From Alphaproteobacteria bacterium (GTDB lineage: Bacteria > Myxococcota_A > UBA796 > GCA-2862545), in NCBI GenBank assembly GCA_020632915.1, contig JACKEP010000024.1, positions 1-64,000 of the forward strand: DNA of 64,000 nt, given 5' to 3'. The position numbers were made by a program, and so were the translations under genes. Within the stretch, counting starts at the first letter, position 1. The number at the start of each line of letters is the position of its first letter. Positions 1 through 7,446 of the stretch are shown piece after piece. The notes beneath the pieces were generated by a model. The model saw only the letters and a list, made by a program, of their open reading frames with translations, was not told the DNA's origin and ran no database searches.

Positions 1-332
1 CGCTGTACCGGTGGAGCGTGGCGTTCGTCGCGGCGGCGAGCCTCGGGGTGGCCTACCTCGGCGAGGACGCCTGGTCGCTGCTGGAGTCGGCCTACGAGAT
101 CACGATGGTGAGCCTGCTCGTGCCGCTGCTCGGCGGGCTGTGGTGGCCCGGCCGTCCGGAGCGGTCCGCGCTCGCCGCGATGGCGACGGGCTCGGTCGTG
201 TGGGCGGCCCACGCCGCAGCGGGTGCCGAGAATCTCGTGGGGACCCCCGTGCCCGTGGGCCTGGGGGCCACCGCACTCGCGGCCGTCGCGTTCGCGCTGG
301 TGGGCGGCACGGGCCGCTCAGGCGCTGCCTAG
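1..332 (+). CDS. Sodium/solute symporter, C-terminal end (partial)
   Basis: The gene enters from outside the window and reads from base 3, giving 109 residues before a TAG stop. The visible part is hydrophobic, with about three membrane segments, and carries SLLVPLLGGLWWPGRPE. That resembles the last helices of SSS-family (PutP/PanF-like) sodium/solute symporters, where a Trp-Trp-Arg stretch follows a helix. The substrate cannot be told from the tail. It is converging with the next gene, and the two stop codons overlap by three to four bases. A complete member of the same superfamily lies near 12.3-13.8 kb. Family assignment is an inference from a short fragment. Confidence 0.6.
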   Translation, partial: LYRWSVAFVAAASLGVAYLGEDAWSLLESAYEITMVSLLVPLLGGLWWPGRPERSALAAMATGSVVWAAHAAAGAENLVGTPVPVGLGATALAAVAFALVGGTGRSGAA

Positions 333-898
333 GGGCAGAACGAGCCCTCGAGCCAGATCGCCGAGCCACCCGCGTAGGCGAAGCACGAGTTGCTGTAGTC
401 GATGCTGTCGACGCCGCAGGTGGGCGAGAAGAACAGCGGGCAGATGGTGAAGCCCTCGCCCCGCTCGAAGACCTGCGAGCGGCCCTGGTAGACGCCGCCC
501 GTGTCGAACGCCACGCCCTGGAAGACGTGGCGGCTGCCCGAGGGCACGCTCCGCGGCACGCGCACGTTCAGCTCGGCGTAGCCGTCGGCATTCGCGATGG
601 CCGTGCCCACGAGGCGCACGCCACCGGCCACGTCGAGGCAGTCGCCCTGCAGCTGCGGGTAGCACGGACCGGGCGCCGCGCTGTTGCCGTGGGCGAAGTA
701 GACCTCGGTGCCAGGCGGCAGGCCGGCCCACATCATGCGCACGGTGTCGCCGGCCACGAGCTGCCCGACCACGAAGTCGAGCGTGCCGACGGCCACCGGG
801 GGCGCCGCCTGGTCGGTGGGCAGGCCCTGCAGGCCGTCGTCCGTCGCACATCCCGCGGCCATCACGGCCGCCACACACCCCATCCACAACGCACGCAT
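329..898 (-). CDS. Lipoprotein with shared secreted module and Kazal-like tail
   Basis: This is a 189-residue predicted lipoprotein. The start chosen is the ATG at 898, preceded by GGGGAGGGA. It opens a signal peptide ending in a MAAGC lipobox (Cys17), and longer upstream readings lack a signal. Residues about 37-131 form a module that recurs in two other lipoproteins here (32387-34552 and 36783-38693): an AG/GG turn, PPGTEVYF, a C-x-PQ-x(n)-CL pair, then a GTA-x-A-x-A-x-G repeat and a VP...QGVAF end. The last 37 residues hold cysteines at 153, 161, 172 and 188 around CGVDSIDYSNSC, matching the Kazal/follistatin signature C-G-x-D-x-x-x-Y-x-N-x-C. Kazal domains often inhibit serine proteases, but inhibition here is only inferred. 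Function is otherwise unknown. Confidence 0.75.
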   Translation of the reverse strand: MRALWMGCVAAVMAAGCATDDGLQGLPTDQAAPPVAVGTLDFVVGQLVAGDTVRMMWAGLPPGTEVYFAHGNSAAPGPCYPQLQGDCLDVAGGVRLVGTAIANADGYAELNVRVPRSVPSGSRHVFQGVAFDTGGVYQGRSQVFERGEGFTICPLFFSPTCGVDSIDYSNSCFAYAGGSAIWLEGSFCP

Positions 899-999
899 CT
901 GTCCCTCCCCGGGTCCGCGAAGACCCATGACCCACCCAGCCCCTAGGCTATCACCGACGGGTCCGGCCCGGTGGACGGGGAGCCCGCGGACGGGGTGGG

Positions 1000-1030
1000 T
1001 TGCAGGAAAACGCACGGCCCGACGTATGCT
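1000..1030 (+). promoter_or_regulatory. Candidate promoter of the DUF4126 gene
   Basis: TTGCAG at 1000-1005 and TATGCT at 1025-1030 are separated by 19 bases. The -10-like element ends 16 bases before the ATG at 1047, and GGGAGG lies between. Spacing is slightly long for a sigma-70-type promoter. The call rests on similarity to other promoter-like pairs in this window. Confidence 0.4.
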
Positions 1031-1046
1031 GGGCCGGGAGGTGCCC

Positions 1047-1646
1047 ATGGAGTCCTTGCTCGCGCTGGGCCTGGGGGTGGGGCTGGCCGCCGCGTGTGGC
1101 TTCCGGGTGTTCGTGCCCATGCTGGTGGCCGGGCTGGCGGCCGCAGCAGGTCACCTGACCCTGGCCCCGGACTTCGCGTGGCTGGCGACGTGGCCCGCCC
1201 TGCTGGCGCTGTCGCTGGCCACCGCGCTGGAGGTGGCGGCCTACTACGTGCCGTGGCTCGACAACGCCCTGGACGCGCTGATGGTCCCCGCAGCGGTGGT
1301 GGCGGGCACGGTGCTGTCGGCGGCCTTCGTCACCGACATGACGCCACTGATGCGCTGGGGCCTGGCGCTGGTGGCCGGTGGAGGCGCGGCGGGCGGCATC
1401 GCCACGGGGATGACGCTCGTGCGCGCGGCGTCCACCGCCCTCACCGGTGGCCTCGGCAACCCGCTGGTGTCGACGATCGAGACCGGTGCGGCCGCGCTGG
1501 TGTCGGCGCTCGCGGTGGTGCTGCCGGGGTTCGCCGTGTTCGTGGCGATCGTGGTCGTGGTGGCCACGGTCCGGCGCAGCCGTGAGGCCGCCGCCGGGGC
1601 GACCGGCGACGGGGGCTCGGGCGTGGGCGGGACGGGCTGGACCTGA
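1047..1646 (+). CDS. DUF4126 family integral membrane protein
   Basis: The 199-residue product starts at the ATG at 1047, behind a GGGAGG ribosome site. It begins MESLLALGLGVGLAAACGFR, close to the usual N-terminus of DUF4126 proteins (short hydrophobic helix, Gly-Phe-Arg, then V-P-M/L). About five to six membrane segments follow, with the family-like WLDNALD and GNPLVSTIETG stretches between helices. The last 25 residues are Gly/Arg-rich and probably cytoplasmic. DUF4126 has no established function. It is transcribed away from the lipoprotein at 329-898, and a promoter-like pair lies just upstream. Confidence 0.75.
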   Translation: MESLLALGLGVGLAAACGFRVFVPMLVAGLAAAAGHLTLAPDFAWLATWPALLALSLATALEVAAYYVPWLDNALDALMVPAAVVAGTVLSAAFVTDMTPLMRWGLALVAGGGAAGGIATGMTLVRAASTALTGGLGNPLVSTIETGAAALVSALAVVLPGFAVFVAIVVVVATVRRSREAAAGATGDGGSGVGGTGWT

Positions 1647-1671
1647 GCGGCCCTCGCCCGTCGCCCATCCC

Positions 1672-2610
1672 TCAGTGCGGCATCGCCGGACGGGCGGGCA
1701 TCGCCTCGAACGACAGCAGCTCGACGTCGAACACGAGCATGCCGGCGGGGCGACCGGGCTGGCCCTTGTAGGCGAGCGCCTCGGGGATCCAGAGGCGCGC
1801 CTTGTCGCCGGGGGCGAGCAGCTGCAGGCCCTCGGTCCAGCCGGGGATGACGCGGTTGAGCGGGAACTCGGCCGGCATGCCGCGCTCGATCGACGAGTCG
1901 AACTGCTTGCCGTCGGTCGTCCAGCCCGTGTAGTGCACGGTGACGACGTCGGTGGGGCCGGGGTGGGCGCCGCCGGCGCCCGACGCGAGGATCTTGTAGG
2001 CCAGGCCGCTGTCGGTCTTCTTGGCGTCGGCCGGGGGCGCGGCGACGTCGGCGGGGGCAGCCGGGGGCGTGCCGGGCTCGTAGATGTCGATGAGCTCGAC
2101 GTCGAACACGAGCATGCCCTGCGGGCGGCCGGCCATGCCCTTGTAGGCCAGGTCCTCGGGGATCCAGAAGCGGGCCTTGTCGCCCTTGCCGATCAGCTGC
2201 AGGCCCTCGGTCCAGCCGGCGATGACGCCCTGCAGCGAGAACTGGGCGGGCTTGCCGCGCTTGACGCTGGAGTCGAACATCTTCCCGTCGGTGGTCCAGC
2301 CGGTGTAGTGCACCTTCACGGCGGCGTTGGCCGTGGGGTGGGCGCCGTCAGGGCCCTTCTCGAGCACCTTGAACGCCAGCCCGCTCGCGGTCTTCGTGGC
2401 GTCGGCCGGGGGCGCGGCGACGTCGTCGGGCGCGGGGATGTCGGACGGCGCCGGCTTCGCGGCCGGCTTGGCCTCCGCCGCGGCGTCCGCCTTGACGGCC
2501 TCGACCTTGGCCGCCTCGGTGGCGGCGGGCGCGGTGGCCTCCTCGGAGGACGTGGACGATCCGCCGCAGGCAGCGAGCGTGAGCAGGAACGGCAGGGCGA
2601 AGCGATGCAT
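1672..2610 (-). CDS. Lipoprotein with two tandem FKBP-type peptidyl-prolyl isomerase domains
   Basis: This is a 312-residue product from the ATG at 2610, with CGGAGG eight bases upstream. The signal peptide ends in a LAAC lipobox (Cys15), predicting lipid anchoring in the envelope. An Ala/Lys/Pro-rich linker (about 18-70) precedes two FKBP domains at about 75-175 and 200-300. Each carries VHYTGWTTDGK, FDSS, VI-x-GW-x-EGLQL, a W/F-WIPE strand and GMLVFDVEL, the usual FKBP pocket signature. The linker before each domain repeats A-APPADA-K-T, so the second copy probably arose by duplication. FKBPs catalyse cis-trans proline isomerisation and assist folding of exported proteins. Most bacterial envelope FKBPs have a single domain. 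Confidence 0.9.
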   Translation of the reverse strand: MHRFALPFLLTLAACGGSSTSSEEATAPAATEAAKVEAVKADAAAEAKPAAKPAPSDIPAPDDVAAPPADATKTASGLAFKVLEKGPDGAHPTANAAVKVHYTGWTTDGKMFDSSVKRGKPAQFSLQGVIAGWTEGLQLIGKGDKARFWIPEDLAYKGMAGRPQGMLVFDVELIDIYEPGTPPAAPADVAAPPADAKKTDSGLAYKILASGAGGAHPGPTDVVTVHYTGWTTDGKQFDSSIERGMPAEFPLNRVIPGWTEGLQLLAPGDKARLWIPEALAYKGQPGRPAGMLVFDVELLSFEAMPARPAMPH

Positions 2611-2679
2611 GGAGCCTCCGTGAGGTGGCCGGGGGCATAACGCCGCCGTGGTCCAGGGCACACTCCCCCACATGCAACG

Positions 2680-2709
2680 TGGACGGTGGCCGACAGCACG
2701 CGGTACCAT
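2680..2709 (+). promoter_or_regulatory. Candidate promoter of the TIMP-like gene
   Basis: TGGACG at 2680-2685 and TACCAT at 2704-2709 are 18 bases apart and sit 37 bases before the ATG at 2747. The region lies between two divergent genes. The evidence is only partial match to the sigma-70 consensus. Confidence 0.3.
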
Positions 2710-2746
2710 CGAAGGCGTGGGTGGTGGACCTGTTTTGGGGGTTGAG

Positions 2747-3334
2747 ATGAAGACCTGGATCCTGGCCGCCCTCGTGGGCGTGTCGGCAGCCGTGCTGCCT
2801 GCGCCCGCCGAGGCGTGCTCCTGCCTGCCGTTCGACTTCGTGCGGTCCTACCGCCAGAACGATCACGTGTTCGCCGGCCGCGTCACCAACCAGCGCCACG
2901 TCGGCAGCTGGCTGATCTACGACGTGTTCGTGATGCAGGACCTCAAGTCGTGCATGCCCGAGCACATCACGGTCCAGGTCGGCACGCCCGACCAGCAGGT
3001 CGCGTGCGGCACCAACCTGCTCGTCGGCGGCACCTACGTGATCTTCGCCAGCGACACGCGCGTCGCCGGCCAGACGGTGATGGTCACCACCTACTGCAGC
3101 GAGCCTCAGCGGCTCAGCGCGCTCACGCGGGCCGACAAGGCGTTCCTGCGCGACCGCCCCCACGCCTGCGGCACCGGCTGCGTCGACGGCTCGTTCCCGT
3201 TCTCGTGCTTCGCCGATCCGTGCTCGCTCACGTCGTCGTGCAGCTCGAACGCGGCGTGCGAGGCGAACTTCTGCGGCGGCTGCACCGCCGAGTTCTACAC
3301 GCCGTTCGACGAGGCGGCCTGCCTGCCCTGGTAG
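2747..3334 (+). CDS. Secreted Cys-rich protein with TIMP/netrin-like N-terminal domain
   Basis: The product is 195 residues. The ATG at 2747 opens a clear signal peptide ending APAEA before Cys24, so the mature protein would begin with C-S-C. Mature tissue inhibitors of metalloproteinases (TIMPs) also start with a free Cys in a C-x-C motif that chelates the protease metal. The following stretch, with a GRVTNQ strand, a VFVM strand, VACG, and GGTYVIFA, fits the OB-like netrin/TIMP fold. The C-terminal 45 residues hold ten cysteines, including NFCGGCTAEFY, a knot-like module seen in other secreted Myxococcota proteins. It is divergent from the FKBP lipoprotein. TIMP-like fold is likely; inhibitory activity is inference. 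Confidence 0.65.
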   Translation: MKTWILAALVGVSAAVLPAPAEACSCLPFDFVRSYRQNDHVFAGRVTNQRHVGSWLIYDVFVMQDLKSCMPEHITVQVGTPDQQVACGTNLLVGGTYVIFASDTRVAGQTVMVTTYCSEPQRLSALTRADKAFLRDRPHACGTGCVDGSFPFSCFADPCSLTSSCSSNAACEANFCGGCTAEFYTPFDEAACLPW

Positions 3335-3362
3335 GTCGGCCGGCGCGCGGGGGGCCTGGCGG

Positions 3363-4574
3363 TCAGCGCCAGCCCTCCACCGACGCATACACCGCACGGC
3401 ACAGCGCGATGCAGCGCGGCGACCGGATGTGGTGGTCCATGCGGTTCATCACGTAGGCGACGCCGAGCCCGCGCACCGGATCGGCGAACCCCACCGTGCC
3501 GCCCGCGCCCGTGTGGCCGAACGCGGCCTGCTCGGGCGAGATGATGTGGGGCTCGTCCTTGATGAAGCCCTGGCTGTAGCCGAGGGGCTTGCGCAGCACG
3601 AGGTCGTCGTTGGTCCAGCTCTGCTTGGGGAGGACCTGGTCGATCGTGGCCTTGCGGACCAGCTTGGTGCGGCCGAAGCGCCCGGCGTTGGCCAGCGCGG
3701 CGTAGACGCGGGCGACCCCGTCGGCGGTGCCGTTCGCGTTGACCCACGGCAGCTCCATGCTGCGCACCATCGGGTCGTTGACCCGCTCCAGCCGCTCGCG
3801 GCCCATCGACGGGTTGATGAACGCCCGGTGGGGGATGCTCGACCGGTCGAACAACACCGCGCGGTAGACCCGGCCCTCGGTGCTGTCGTGGCGCACGATC
3901 TTGGGGAGCACGACCCGCAGCAGCTCCTCGTTGGGCACCTGGTACGTGGTGGCCACACGGTGGTGCTCGGACGCGGGCGTGCCGAGGTACACGTCGGCGC
4001 CGAGGGGCTCGAACACCTCACGCCGCAGCCACGCGCCCACCGTCTCACCGGCGAGGCGTCGGAACAGGGCCTGGGCGTACATGCCCCACGACGTCGCGCC
4101 GTAGCCCTGGGCCGTGTCCGGTCGCCACAGCGGCTCCTGGCGCACCAACGCCGCCTCGATCTTCTTGGGGTCGGCGAAGTCCTCGACGGTCAGCGGCGTG
4201 TCGACGGCCGACAGCCCCGAGCGGTGGTTGAGCCACGTGCGCACCGAGATGTGCGCGCCCGCGCCGTGGGCCAGCTCGGGCCAGTAGAAGGCGAGGGGAC
4301 GGTCGACGTCGAGCTCACCGCGGTCGACCATCATCAGGAACGCCGTCGCCACGAGCCCCTTGGTGGCGCTGAACATCGTGGTGAGCGTGTCCTCGGCCCA
4401 CGGGCGCCCCGAGGCGGTGTCGGCGACGCCCGCCCACAGGTGCACCTTGCGCTCGCCGTGCTGGTAGACGGCCACCGAGGCCCCCACCTCCCCGCGCGCG
4501 ACGAAGTTGGCGCGGAACGCGTCGGCGACGGGCTCGAAGCCGGGTGCGACGGTTCCGTGGACGGTCAGGGCCAT
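3363..4574 (-). CDS. Serine beta-lactamase-like hydrolase/esterase
   Basis: This 403-residue protein starts at the ATG at 4574, preceded by GGAGGGAG, and has no signal peptide, so it is probably cytoplasmic. It belongs to the class C beta-lactamase/penicillin-binding superfamily. The nucleophile motif S-A-T-K is at 69-72, the Tyr box is YGA (Tyr158, in place of Y-x-N), and HTGAGG near residue 370 stands for the K/H-T-G box. The arrangement, with WAGVAD early and FGHTGAGGTVGFADP late, is that of EstB/LpqK/LACTB-type esterases rather than true beta-lactamases. Substrate unknown. It lies tail-to-tail with the TIMP-like gene. Confidence 0.85.
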   Translation of the reverse strand: MALTVHGTVAPGFEPVADAFRANFVARGEVGASVAVYQHGERKVHLWAGVADTASGRPWAEDTLTTMFSATKGLVATAFLMMVDRGELDVDRPLAFYWPELAHGAGAHISVRTWLNHRSGLSAVDTPLTVEDFADPKKIEAALVRQEPLWRPDTAQGYGATSWGMYAQALFRRLAGETVGAWLRREVFEPLGADVYLGTPASEHHRVATTYQVPNEELLRVVLPKIVRHDSTEGRVYRAVLFDRSSIPHRAFINPSMGRERLERVNDPMVRSMELPWVNANGTADGVARVYAALANAGRFGRTKLVRKATIDQVLPKQSWTNDDLVLRKPLGYSQGFIKDEPHIISPEQAAFGHTGAGGTVGFADPVRGLGVAYVMNRMDHHIRSPRCIALCRAVYASVEGWR

Positions 4575-4709
4575 GCTCCCTCCGGGCGTGGCGCGTATCC
4601 GACCCGCGGGACCGGTGCGACCGGGGAGCGGCGGGCGGGACGACCCGCGGCAGGGCGGCCGCAGGGGCCGTGCGACGGCGTCCGCGGGGCAGCCCGGTCC
4701 GCGCCGACC

Positions 4710-5624
4710 TCAGCGGAACGGCACCGGGTACAGCCCCGGCGTCGTCGGCCGCCCGAGGTCGTCGAGCTGCTGGTCCAGCGTGTCCCAGGCGCCCGGAGGC
4801 ACCACCGTCGCGAGGCGGGCCAGCGCCGCCTCGTCGCTGCACCCGCACGACGCCGCCACGGCGTCGACGTCGTGCCAGCGGGTGCCGTCCTGGGAGTCCT
4901 CGTAGACCACCACCATCACGACGCGGTCGCCGAGGGCGACGTCGCCGATCCTGTCGAGCGGTTGTCGCGACAGGCGGACCACCGGCACGTGCTCGCGCTC
5001 CTTGATGGCGAGGTCGGCGGAGACGGCCACGCACACCGGATCGAGGGCCACCACCACGCCCGGGCGGGTGTCCCCCCACGCGAAGCGTCGCCGCTGGTGG
5101 CGCACGTCGCGCCACATCCACCCGAGCCCCGTCGCGGCGGCCCCGCCCGCGAGCACGGCGAGCAGCTGCGATCCCTCGGTCCACAGGCCCCGCTGCCACA
5201 CGTCGAACAGGGCCCACGCCAGCATCGTGATGCCGGCGAGCAGGGCGCCGGCCGTGGCCCGCATCCACCGGGGGTAGCAGGCGTAGTACAGGCCCGTGTC
5301 GAGGGGCAGGCGCGCGGGCACCAGCGCCCCGCCGGCCATCGGCAGGCCGAGGGCCTCCTCGCCGCGGTCGGTGTCGAGGTCGCGACCGTCGATGGCCGCC
5401 TGCAGCACGATGCCCGAGGGCGTGGGCACGACGACGACCGCCACGCGGTGGCCCGAGACGGTGGTGACGGCCTTGTGCTGCGGCGCGATCGACGCCGGCA
5501 GCGTCTCGCGGTGGACCGGGAAGCCGTCGACCACCACGACGAGGCTGCGCGCCGCGACGTCCACGTCGGCGCGGAGCTCGAGGGGGGCGTCGTCGAGGGT
5601 CGTCGTCCACGTGCGGGAAGGCAT
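4710..5624 (-). CDS. Hypothetical membrane protein with two adjacent transmembrane helices
   Basis: The 304-residue product is not recognised. The start is the ATG at 5624; no convincing ribosome site precedes it. The N-terminal 115 residues are predicted beta-rich and soluble (DGFPVHRETLP, a VVVVPTPSG strand). Two hydrophobic segments follow at about 125-145 and 152-170, with a short acidic loop between. The C-terminal 130 residues are soluble and contain CGCSDEAALARLA. The topology suggests both soluble parts face the same side. It lies 135 bases behind the beta-lactamase-like gene on the same strand, and it is divergent from the small lipoprotein at 5703. Confidence 0.6.
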   Translation of the reverse strand: MPSRTWTTTLDDAPLELRADVDVAARSLVVVVDGFPVHRETLPASIAPQHKAVTTVSGHRVAVVVVPTPSGIVLQAAIDGRDLDTDRGEEALGLPMAGGALVPARLPLDTGLYYACYPRWMRATAGALLAGITMLAWALFDVWQRGLWTEGSQLLAVLAGGAAATGLGWMWRDVRHQRRRFAWGDTRPGVVVALDPVCVAVSADLAIKEREHVPVVRLSRQPLDRIGDVALGDRVVMVVVYEDSQDGTRWHDVDAVAASCGCSDEAALARLATVVPPGAWDTLDQQLDDLGRPTTPGLYPVPFR

Positions 5625-5702
5625 CGACGACGTGTAACCACGCCGCGGGGTGCGCTCCCGTCGCGGTGGTGCGGTCGGGGGCGCGCCGTGTCATCAGCGC
5701 GC

Positions 5703-6197
5703 ATGCGCCACCCGCTCCTGCTCGTGTTGCCCGCCGCGCTGCTGGCCCTGCAGCTGGGCTGCCCCTGTCCGACGGCACCGTGTCCGGCCGGTGTGCTCGT
5801 GCAGCTGCGGGTGGGGGCGTGGCAGGCGGGCACGTACGGCCTCACCGTGTCGATGCCGGACTTCCGGCTGGACTGCCGGCTGCTGGCGACGGCGGACGCC
5901 AAGCCGACGCTGCACGAGACCGACTGCAACGAGCTGGTCTTCCTCGACGACTACGTGCCCGACACCGGCGGCGCGATCGACCCCCACCTCGTGGAGCTCC
6001 AGGGCACGCTGTCCCGCCCGGTCGACGGGGCGGCGCTGCCGGCGACCGCTGCGGTCGTGCTCACCCACACCGTCGGCGACGCCACCACCGAGCTCGTCCG
6101 CGCCGACGTGCCGCTCGACTGGCACCGCCGCGTGCAGACCACGCGCGCCTGCGTCGACGACTGCCGCGCCACCGTGGTCGAGGTCACCGCGCCGTGA
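5703..6197 (+). CDS. Small predicted lipoprotein
   Basis: The product has 164 residues from the ATG at 5703. The first 20 form a lipoprotein signal: M-R-H, a leucine/alanine core and LQLGC (Cys20), followed by an unusual CPCPTAPCPAG stretch. The rest is predicted beta-rich, with further cysteines (DCRLL, TDCNEL, ACVDDC) that could pair as disulfides outside the cytoplasm. No family recognised. It ends seven bases before the stop of the convergent ferredoxin gene. Confidence 0.6.
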   Translation: MRHPLLLVLPAALLALQLGCPCPTAPCPAGVLVQLRVGAWQAGTYGLTVSMPDFRLDCRLLATADAKPTLHETDCNELVFLDDYVPDTGGAIDPHLVELQGTLSRPVDGAALPATAAVVLTHTVGDATTELVRADVPLDWHRRVQTTRACVDDCRATVVEVTAP

Positions 6198-6204
6198 GCG
6201 GCGG

Positions 6205-6528
6205 TCAGTCCGTCCACGGGTGCAGGTGACGGGGATGCAGCAGGGTGCGACCGGGGCGTCCGACCTCGAGCTCACAGTCGGCACCCACGGTGCACACGCA
6301 GGGCAGCACCACGTGGGCGTCGACCATCTCCTGGGTGAGCGCGGTGCCGTCGGGCACGTGCACCTTGCCCACCACGAGCCGCGCGGCGCAGGTCAGGCAC
6401 GCGCCGGTGCGGCAGCCGGCCAGCAGGGGCACCCCCGCCAGCTCCGCGGCGTCCAGGATCGTCTGCCCGAGACCGACGGGGAACGACGCGCCGTCGCGGT
6501 GGAGCAGGGTGACACGGTACGAGGGCAT
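6205..6528 (-). CDS. 2Fe-2S plant-type ferredoxin
   Basis: The product is 107 residues from the ATG at 6528. The 2Fe-2S ligands are visible as Cys39, Cys44, Cys47 and Cys77, in the classic C-x4-C-x2-C-x29-C spacing of plant/cyanobacterial ferredoxins, with a beta-grasp fold. The sequence before the first ligand (LDAAELAGVPLLAGC) fits the family well. Such proteins carry single electrons to reductases or oxygenases. No redox partner adjoins it, so its partner is unknown. It is divergent from an alpha/beta hydrolase across 34 bases. Confidence 0.9.
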   Translation of the reverse strand: MPSYRVTLLHRDGASFPVGLGQTILDAAELAGVPLLAGCRTGACLTCAARLVVGKVHVPDGTALTQEMVDAHVVLPCVCTVGADCELEVGRPGRTLLHPRHLHPWTD

Positions 6529-6562
6529 GGCGTCGGGTAACGCGGCGCGCGCGAGGGGACGG

Positions 6563-7345
6563 ATGGTGCGGCACTGGGTGCTGATGAAGGGGATGAAGCA
6601 GGACCAGCGGCACTGGGTCGACCTGCCCCAGCGCCTCGCCGACGCGTTCGGTGGCCGCGTGCTGTGCCTCGACCTGCCTGGGGCGGGTACCGAGGTCGAG
6701 CGCCCCGCGCCCGCCACGGTCGCCGCCCTCGCCGCCGACGTCCACGGACGCTGGGAGGCGGCGCGTGGCGACGACGGGCCGTGGGGCGTGATGGCCTTCA
6801 GCCTCGGCGGCATGGTGGCGCTGCAGTGGGCGGCCACGTGGCCCGACGGCCTCGGCGCGGTGGTCGTGGGCAACACGAGCGCGGGCGACGCGAGCCCGCC
6901 GTGGCGTCGCATCACGCCGCCTGCCCTGGTCCGCATGGCGCGCGCCGCGTCCACGCGGGACCCGGTCGCCCGCGAGCACGCCGTCCTCGGGCTGATCTCC
7001 GCCCGGCAGACCGACGCCCGGCGCGCCGAGCTCGCGCGACGCTACGCCGATCTGCAGGCGGAGCGTCCGCTGTCGGGCGCCACGCTCCTCGCCCAGCTCC
7101 GCGCCGGAGCGGGCTTCCGCGCGCCCCGCCACCTCGACGTCCCCCTCCTCGTGCTCACCGGCGGGGGCGACCGCTTCGTCGATCCGCGGTGTGGCGCGGC
7201 CCTCGCGCGACGCTACGGCGCGCCCCGGGCCCACCACCCCGACGCTGGCCACGACCTGGGTCTCGACGCCCCCGCGTGGGTGGTGGCTGCCGCGCGCGCG
7301 TGGTGCGACGGGGAGGACCCGACGTCGGTCGTATCCGGGGGTTGA
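6563..7345 (+). CDS. Alpha/beta hydrolase
   Basis: The 260-residue product starts at the ATG at 6563, with GAGGGGAC upstream; the GTG at 6566 is an alternative. It is a compact alpha/beta-hydrolase-fold protein. The nucleophile elbow reads AFSLGGM (Ser80), the acid lies in GGGDRFVD and the catalytic His in DAGHDLGLD near the C-terminus. The lid is short. No substrate can be assigned. It probably shares the divergent promoter region with the ferredoxin gene. The glucosylglycerol locus follows 101 bases downstream on the same strand. Confidence 0.8.
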   Translation: MVRHWVLMKGMKQDQRHWVDLPQRLADAFGGRVLCLDLPGAGTEVERPAPATVAALAADVHGRWEAARGDDGPWGVMAFSLGGMVALQWAATWPDGLGAVVVGNTSAGDASPPWRRITPPALVRMARAASTRDPVAREHAVLGLISARQTDARRAELARRYADLQAERPLSGATLLAQLRAGAGFRAPRHLDVPLLVLTGGGDRFVDPRCGAALARRYGAPRAHHPDAGHDLGLDAPAWVVAAARAWCDGEDPTSVVSGG

Positions 7346-7446
7346 CGGGAACGATCGGCGTTCGGGGCCGACAGTTTCCGGACGCACGGGTTGCGACGGG
7401 CGGCCTGGCGGCCCATGGGGTGCCTGGACCCCTGCCCCGAGACCCG

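Noticed and set aside
3429..5700. A very long open frame on the plus strand opposite the beta-lactamase-like and membrane protein genes
   Set aside because: It is antisense to well-supported genes, is rich in Arg/His/Ala without domains, and arises from high GC lowering stop frequency. Only its end (5703-6197) is a real gene.
6205..7345. A ferredoxin-dependent oxygenase system formed with the alpha/beta hydrolase
   Set aside because: No oxygenase or reductase is adjacent, and the two genes are merely divergent.
7346..7446. A riboswitch or structured leader before gghA
   Set aside because: Only a short GGGGT...ACCCC stem is visible, which is expected by chance at this GC content.
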